Assembly (NCBI RefSeq): GCF_938030785.1 | Contig: NZ_CALHIK010000110.1 | Span: 1 to 18,171 of the forward strand | Direction: 5' to 3' | Origin: an uncultured Campylobacter sp. | Lineage (GTDB): Bacteria; Campylobacterota; Campylobacteria; Campylobacterales; Campylobacteraceae | Length of the DNA stretch: 18,171 bases | Shown here: positions 14,168-18,171 of the stretch, piece by piece | Position numbering within the stretch: position 1 is the first letter of the stretch | Layout of the letters: each line of letters starts with the position of its first letter | Translations under genes and position numbers: made by a program | Notes under the pieces: model-generated | Databases searched by the model: none | Told to the model about the DNA's origin: nothing | The model's input: only the letters and a program-made list of their open reading frames with translations

Positions 14168-14190
14168 TATAATTATTTTTTCGAAAAATA
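14168..14190 (+). promoter_or_regulatory. Probable tetR-family gene promoter with dyad at the start site
   Basis: TATAAT at 14168-14173 lies about 57 bases before the regulator gene, with no clear -35 box, as is common in Campylobacter. Immediately after it TATTTTT (14174-14180) and AAAAATA (14184-14190) form a dyad around TCG, placed where a TetR-type protein could repress its own gene. Confidence 0.45.
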
Positions 14191-14230
14191 GGAATAATAA
14201 AATCATAAATTTATTTAGATAGGGTTTTTT

Positions 14231-14944
14231 ATGAACAAGGATACAAGAGAGCGTATAAAAAGATCGCGCATGATGAAGTATTTCATCGACGCGGCAAACG
14301 AAATTATAGAAAAGAAGGGCATCGACGCCGTCAATATAAGAGATACCGCAAATTTAGCGGGGTATTCGAGCGCTACGCTTTATAATTATTTCGACAATTT
14401 AACGCACCTGGTTTTCTTGGCTACGTTTAATCAGCTTGGAGAGTATAATAAAGCCCTGTCGGCCTGTATAGAGAAATGCAAAAATTCTATCGAGGTCTAT
14501 ATGCGGGTTTGCAAGTGTTTTTGCGATTTCGCTTATGAAAAGCCCGAAATTTATGAAATTTTATTTTTCTCGCACAGCAACGGTAAATTTAACGAATATA
14601 TCGAGCAGTACTATAAGCTCTTCCCAAACGAAAGCCACAAAAATTTGCCGATCTTTTTAGGCAGGATGTTTAAATCAAGCGACATTCACGCAAGAAGCTT
14701 TTTTATGCTCGAAAACTGCATCAAAGACGGCTATCTGGACGAGAAGCTAAATATAGACGATTTCAATGACATCTGCCTGCGCTTTAATAAAACGATACTT
14801 CAAGACGTTAGGGGCGGAATTTTATCCAAAGAGAAGGCTACCGAGCTGACGCTAAAATACTATTATCATATGTTTCACTGCTGCATAAAGAAAGAGCATA
14901 TCCACATTTTGGACGAATGCTATAACGAACTGATTAAAATTTAA
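14231..14944 (+). CDS. TetR-family transcriptional regulator, likely controls the cai/fix cluster
   Basis: A 237-residue protein with an N-terminal helix-turn-helix: AANEIIEKKGIDAVNIRDTA, then NLAGYSSATLYNYFDNL, the recognition-helix pattern of TetR proteins (35-56). The C-terminal ligand domain is not one I recognise. It carries ten cysteines, including Cys79, Cys83 and a CKCFC cluster (94, 96, 98), which could sense redox state, metal or an electrophile such as a CoA thioester. The gene lies same-strand after fixX but behind a terminator and its own -10 box. E. coli controls these genes with CaiF, a different family; control by this TetR protein is inferred from position only. A short AT-rich hairpin lies just after the stop (about 14944-14961). 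Confidence 0.88.
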   Translation: MNKDTRERIKRSRMMKYFIDAANEIIEKKGIDAVNIRDTANLAGYSSATLYNYFDNLTHLVFLATFNQLGEYNKALSACIEKCKNSIEVYMRVCKCFCDFAYEKPEIYEILFFSHSNGKFNEYIEQYYKLFPNESHKNLPIFLGRMFKSSDIHARSFFMLENCIKDGYLDEKLNIDDFNDICLRFNKTILQDVRGGILSKEKATELTLKYYYHMFHCCIKKEHIHILDECYNELIKI

Positions 14945-15064
14945 AAATCCATATATTTTTGAGTGTAGAGGATGGCGCGCGAGCAGTATTGCGAACGCGG
15001 GTAAAATTTAAAATTTTGCCGCAGGAGCAATCTTTCAAAAATTCCGCTCAAAAGATATTTAAAT

Positions 15065-15967
15065 TTAGCCTAAAATTTCCCCGACGAAAAACAGCGCCGA
15101 CATCGCAAACGTGCAGAGCGCGACGACCTTTAACTGCCCGTCGAAGTCGCGGCACTCCCGCACTTTTAAGACGAAAAATAGGTGCCACACAAGCGGCACA
15201 AAGCTAGCTATGTAGAGTAGTTTTACGCCCAGCTCGCCGCGCAAAAGCGAGTAGCAAAGCATCAATCCTGCTCCGCCGGCGATAAGAGCGTAGTGGTAGA
15301 GCTTGGCCGCGCGCAGCCCGATACGAACGGGGATCGTGCGCTTGCCTTTGAGCGCGTCGTTTTGTACGTCGCGCATATTATTTAAATTTAGCACCGCCGT
15401 GCTTAGCATCCCGCACGCGCACGCAGGCAGCAGCAGCGCCGCATCGAGCGAACGCGCGTATAAAAAGTACGAGCCCAGCACGCTAAGTAGTCCAAAAAAC
15501 AAAAACACGAAAACGTCGCCGAGCCCCCGATATCCGTATGCACCGGCACCCACGGTGTAGCGGATCGCAGCAAATATCGACGCGCCGCCCAGTGCTAAAA
15601 ATAGTAGCACGAGATAAAACCGCTCGCCGAATGCCAAAACGCTTAGCGCAAGGCTGCAAAGCGCAGAAAGCAGCGCCGTAATGACGATGACGCGCTTCAT
15701 CTGCTCCGCGCTCATCTGTCCCGTTTGGATCGCGCGACGCGGCCCCAGCCTACCATCGTCGTCGGTGCCTTTTACCGCGTCGCCGTAGTCGTTGGCGTAG
15801 TCGCTGAGCACCTGAAACAGCAGCGTCGTAAGTAGCGCCAGCGCGAAAATATCCGCTCTAAATACGCCCGCGCCGTATGCCGCACCGCTACCGAGCAACA
15901 CGCCCGAGACGCTAAGTGGCAGCGATCTAAGGCGAGCTGATGCGTAAAGAGCCTTTGGGGTTATCAT
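15065..15967 (-). CDS. menA: MenA, 1,4-dihydroxy-2-naphthoate prenyltransferase
   Basis: A UbiA-superfamily membrane prenyltransferase of 300 residues that attaches the polyprenyl tail to dihydroxynaphthoate in menaquinone synthesis. The first Asp motif is NDYGD (59-63) within DYANDYGDAVKGTDDDGRLGP, and the second is NNMRDVQND (196-204) followed by GKRTIPVRIG. Both match E. coli MenA closely. About eight to nine hydrophobic spans are present. AAAGG precedes the start on the minus strand, and it is transcribed divergently from the pyridoxal kinase gene. No other men gene is in the window. Its base composition is visibly more GC-rich than the flanking spacers. Menaquinone would be the expected quinone partner of anaerobic carnitine reduction, but linkage to the cluster may be coincidental. 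Confidence 0.92.
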   Translation of the reverse strand: MITPKALYASARLRSLPLSVSGVLLGSGAAYGAGVFRADIFALALLTTLLFQVLSDYANDYGDAVKGTDDDGRLGPRRAIQTGQMSAEQMKRVIVITALLSALCSLALSVLAFGERFYLVLLFLALGGASIFAAIRYTVGAGAYGYRGLGDVFVFLFFGLLSVLGSYFLYARSLDAALLLPACACGMLSTAVLNLNNMRDVQNDALKGKRTIPVRIGLRAAKLYHYALIAGGAGLMLCYSLLRGELGVKLLYIASFVPLVWHLFFVLKVRECRDFDGQLKVVALCTFAMSALFFVGEILG

Positions 15968-16044
15968 TTTTTGCCTTTTGTTGATTTTTGGAGCCGAATT
16001 TACGGTAAATCCAGCTTAAAATTTAGCGGAAAAATGCCAAAAAT

Positions 16045-16050
16045 ATTATA
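16045..16050 (-). promoter_or_regulatory. Possible -10 box of menA
   Basis: TATAAT on the minus strand lies about 80 bases before the menA start in the divergent region with the kinase gene. No clear -35 box is seen. For the kinase on the plus strand the best -10 candidate is TAAAAT at 16111-16116. Confidence 0.4.
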
Positions 16051-16141
16051 AATTTAGACTATTCGTAGAGTAAATTTTATTTGAATTCGCCTTTTTAATA
16101 TAAATAGCGGTAAAATAGAGCCAAAAATTTTAGGAATTGTG

Positions 16142-16972
16142 ATGAAAAAAGTTCTTACCGTTCAAGATATATCCTGCGTGGGCAAGGTTTCGCTGACCGT
16201 CGCCTTGCCGATACTTAGCGCGATGGGGATGAGCACGAGCGTGATCCCTACGGCGGTTTTATCGATGCATACGGGCTTTTCGGGCTATACCTTTTGCGAT
16301 CTAAGCTCGCAGATACGCGCGATCATGGCGCACTGGAAAGACCGCGGAGTGGTGTTTGACGGCATCTACACGGGCTTTTTGGGCTCGGCGGCGCAGATCG
16401 AGATTATGAGCGAGCTATTTGCGAGCTTCGGCGGCGCGGGTAAGACCATTTTAGTCGATCCTTGTATGGGCGATAACGGCGTATTTTATCCTGGCTTTAA
16501 CGAGGATTTTGCCCGTATGATGGCGCTTCTGTGTACTCAGGCCGACGTAATCACGCCTAATATCACCGAGGCCTGCGCGATTACGGGCGTGCCGTACCGA
16601 GAGGATGCGGATAGGGATTTCATCATGGATCTACTTGCGCGCCTTAGAGAGCTGGGCGCCAGGCAGGTCATTTTAAAAGGCATCGGCTACATCGCGGATC
16701 AGTGCGGGGTTTTCAGCTATGATGCACGCACGGGCAGGACGAACGAGTATTTTCACGAGCTGCTGCCGGTTAAATTTAACGGTACCGGCGATATTTTTGC
16801 CGCCGTAGCCTTCGGCGCAATAATGCGCGGTAAGTCGTTGGAAACGGCGGTTCGTATCGCCGCAGACTTCGTCGTCAGCACGATCAAAGAGACGATGAGC
16901 GACGAGGAGCGTAAGGACTACGAAGGGGTCGATTTCGAGGTCGTAATCCCCGAGCTCATAAGAAAAATTTAG
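16142..16972 (+). CDS. pdxY: Pyridoxal/pyridoxamine kinase (ribokinase family)
   Basis: A 276-residue PfkB/ribokinase-fold kinase that phosphorylates pyridoxal, pyridoxamine or pyridoxine in B6 salvage. The N-terminal QDISCVGKVSLTVALPIL is typical of PdxK/PdxY. VDPCMGDNG is at 105-113, TPNITEA at 138-144, and the anion-hole motif GTGD (214-217) has Asp217 as catalytic base. I chose the ATG at 16142 over the GTG at 16139 because TAGGA (16131-16135) is correctly spaced for it. It resembles the PdxK/PdxY-type kinases annotated as pyridoxamine kinase in anaerobes. Whether the preferred substrate is pyridoxal or pyridoxamine cannot be told from sequence, so the symbol is provisional. It appears to be monocistronic. 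Confidence 0.9.
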   Translation: MKKVLTVQDISCVGKVSLTVALPILSAMGMSTSVIPTAVLSMHTGFSGYTFCDLSSQIRAIMAHWKDRGVVFDGIYTGFLGSAAQIEIMSELFASFGGAGKTILVDPCMGDNGVFYPGFNEDFARMMALLCTQADVITPNITEACAITGVPYREDADRDFIMDLLARLRELGARQVILKGIGYIADQCGVFSYDARTGRTNEYFHELLPVKFNGTGDIFAAVAFGAIMRGKSLETAVRIAADFVVSTIKETMSDEERKDYEGVDFEVVIPELIRKI

Positions 16973-16978
16973 ACGCTT

Positions 16979-17021
16979 AAAATTCCGAGGTTTCGTAGCC
17001 TCCGCTTTATTTTAGAATTTT
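16979..17021 (+). terminator. Possible terminator after the pyridoxal kinase gene
   Basis: A small stem GAGG (16987-16990)/CCTC (16999-17002) is followed by CGCTTTATTTT and nested in outer arms AAAATTC (16979-16985) and GAATTTT (17015-17021). It is weak but sits directly after the gene. Confidence 0.35.
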
Positions 17022-17510
17022 GCCGAGTAAAATTTTAAATTTTAATGGCTGCGTGAAAGTCGGTCGCGCAAGACATAGCTTAAATTTTATCGCCGTAAAT
17101 TTTAAAATTTACGCGGCGCGGTAAGATGCGGCGTGATAAATCTATCCGTAAATTTAAAACGTTTTGGGCTTTGGCTACGCGCGTGGTAAAATTTACGCTG
17201 TAAATTAAATCCAAATTTTCCGCGACTCCTAGCTTTTTGATCGGCAAAATTTTACTTTCTAGACTTTTTGGGCGCGGGTTTAAACGGCAAAATTACGCAT
17301 TTATCTTGACGGACAGCTTGGCTAGCTTTGCTTTCTAATAAATTATGATCCAAGCGGCAAAAGACGGCGACGTATGAGCCGCACAGAGATGCCGTGCGAT
17401 CAAATTTATAATTCAAAATCGCGGCGCACACTTTAAATTTAAGATAAAATTTTACGCAAATTCTATCTTTTTGGTGCCTTTCAAAGCGCGCGCCGCATTA
17501 AATTTAGAGC
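17022..17510. other. AT-rich non-coding region between convergent genes
   Basis: I find no gene with a plausible start signal, and no tRNA. The stretch is filled with AAATTT-containing segments. CGCCGTAAATT (from 17091) and its mirror to 17118 form a long palindrome whose core (17094-17113) is identical to the palindrome after caiA (9280-9299). It may act as a two-way terminator for the flanking convergent genes. Confidence 0.55.
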
Positions 17511-17933
17511 CTAAAGCATCTGCCGAAACATCTCGATCTGCTCTTTGATCAACTCTTTCATATCCTCGCTCGCGTATTTTAGTGATGCTTCGAGCGCGCC
17601 AACCACCTCGTCGCAGATAAAATTTACGCTAAAAAGCGTCGCCCAAAATCTAGCGCCCGCGCTAGAACTATCGTTTTGCAGCGCGTCGCAAAGCGCCTTT
17701 ATCGCGGCGTTGCGATCCGCGGCCAGCAGCACTCCCTCTAAAAGCGGGAAACTGCCCGCGCCGTCGCCGCTTGTCAGACTCCCAAAAAATAGCGGCAGCG
17801 CCTCTGCGTCCGGGTTTGCGGTAAAAAACTCCGCTACTTGCGCGTAGCCCTGCGCTAGCTCGCTAGTGATCTCGCCGTCGTCAGGCATCGGCTGGCGGCT
17901 CTTTAAAAACTCTAATGCACTTTGTTTATCCAT
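17511..17933 (-). CDS. Hypothetical acidic helical protein, HEAT-like
   Basis: A 140-residue soluble protein with no signal peptide or membrane span. It starts behind a strong AAGGAGA site on the minus strand, so it is probably real. The sequence is acidic and rich in Ala and Leu, with helix pairs such as ALPLFFGSLTSG, GSFPLLEGVLLAADRNAAIKALCDAL and DEVVGALEASLKYASEDMKELIKEQIEMF, reminiscent of HEAT-like repeats. Small proteins of this kind can be immunity or adaptor proteins, but nothing nearby supports a toxin partner and I do not assign a function. It is convergent with the kinase gene. Confidence 0.75.
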   Translation of the reverse strand: MDKQSALEFLKSRQPMPDDGEITSELAQGYAQVAEFFTANPDAEALPLFFGSLTSGDGAGSFPLLEGVLLAADRNAAIKALCDALQNDSSSAGARFWATLFSVNFICDEVVGALEASLKYASEDMKELIKEQIEMFRQML

Positions 17934-17956
17934 AATCTCTCCTTAAATAAAAGCAA

Positions 17957-17962
17957 ATTGTA
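17957..17962 (-). promoter_or_regulatory. Possible -10 box of the hypothetical gene
   Basis: TACAAT on the minus strand follows a T-rich stretch (GGATTTTTCGC), the usual Campylobacter promoter context, about 25 bases before the start codon. Confidence 0.4.
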
Positions 17963-18041
17963 GCGAAAAATCCTTAGTTTAAGACAATTGTCGTCCGTTT
18001 AATTTTGAGATAAAAATCGGTAATGGAGCTAAATTTTAAAA

Positions 18042-18117
18042 GAATTTGGAGTGAAATTTAAAATTTTTCACATTCCGTATTTAAAATTATAGACCGTGAA
18101 ATTTAAAATCCAAATTC
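18042..18117. repeat. Nested direct and inverted repeats near the window end
   Basis: GAATTTGGA (18042-18050) is inverted as TCCAAATTC (18109-18117). Inside, GTGAAATTTAAAAT occurs directly at 18051-18064 and 18096-18109, and GTGAAA...TTTCAC (18051-18071) forms a hairpin. No gene is seen in 17934-18171; a gene beyond the edge may end or begin here. Confidence 0.5.
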
Positions 18118-18171
18118 GCTCGCTGCGGAATTCTGCGAAATTGCGAAATTTGAAATTCCTTGAAGTTGCAA

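Noticed and set aside
1209..14944. Insertion sequences or integrase marking the cluster as a mobile island
   Set aside because: No transposase, integrase, tRNA target or flanking direct repeats could be seen in the window.
14997..15022. GCGG...CCGC palindrome between the TetR-type gene and menA as a two-way terminator
   Set aside because: The pairing is broken by mismatches and no T run follows on either strand; it is more likely another AAATTT-rich palindrome.
14959..15207. 82-residue plus-strand open frame after the TetR-type gene
   Set aside because: It overlaps the menA 3' end on the opposite strand, is Arg/Thr-rich as expected for an antisense frame in GC-rich DNA, and has no ribosome binding site or recognisable family.
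16139..16141. GTG as start of the pyridoxal kinase
   Set aside because: The adjacent ATG at 16142 is better spaced from TAGGA and matches the usual family start.

Overview
The window looks like a chromosomal segment of a Campylobacter-type epsilonproteobacterium, probably one of the moderate-GC host-associated species related to C. rectus, C. showae or C. curvus. This is inferred from gene content, the many AAATTT-rich spacers, AT-rich promoters and strong AAGGAG ribosome binding sites. No rRNA or other taxonomic marker is present, so the species is not fixed.

Layout. (i) 1-737: the 3' part of an arylsulfate sulfotransferase gene, followed by a hairpin. (ii) 738-1208: a non-coding regulatory region ending in a textbook sigma-70 promoter. 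(iii) 1209-14052: a one-directional carnitine-reduction gene cluster in the order fixA-fixB-caiD-[35-aa membrane peptide]-SSS symporter-HSL-type esterase-caiT-caiA-caiB-caiC-fixC-fixX. (iv) 14231-14944: a cysteine-rich TetR-family regulator. (v) 15065-15967, minus strand: menA, divergent from a pyridoxal/pyridoxamine kinase gene (16142-16972). (vi) 17511-17933, minus strand: an acidic helical protein of unknown function, then AT-rich non-coding DNA to the end.

How the cluster should work. CaiT exchanges external L-carnitine or crotonobetaine for internal gamma-butyrobetaine. CaiC and CaiB load the substrate onto CoA. CaiD dehydrates L-carnitinyl-CoA to crotonobetainyl-CoA, and CaiA reduces that to gamma-butyrobetainyl-CoA. 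Electrons are expected to arrive through FixC/FixX and the FixA/FixB flavoprotein, so crotonobetaine serves as an anaerobic electron acceptor. In E. coli the same genes form two divergent operons (caiTABCDE and fixABCX). Here they are merged, fixAB is separated from fixCX, no caiE or caiF is seen, and three extra genes (micropeptide, SSS symporter, cytoplasmic esterase) lie between caiD and caiT. I infer a second uptake route plus hydrolysis of an ester, possibly an acylcarnitine.

The most unusual non-coding signal is an intergenic element in two full copies (before caiB and before fixC) and one degenerate partial copy (before caiA). Each full copy has a long hairpin whose stem sequence differs between copies while pairing is kept.
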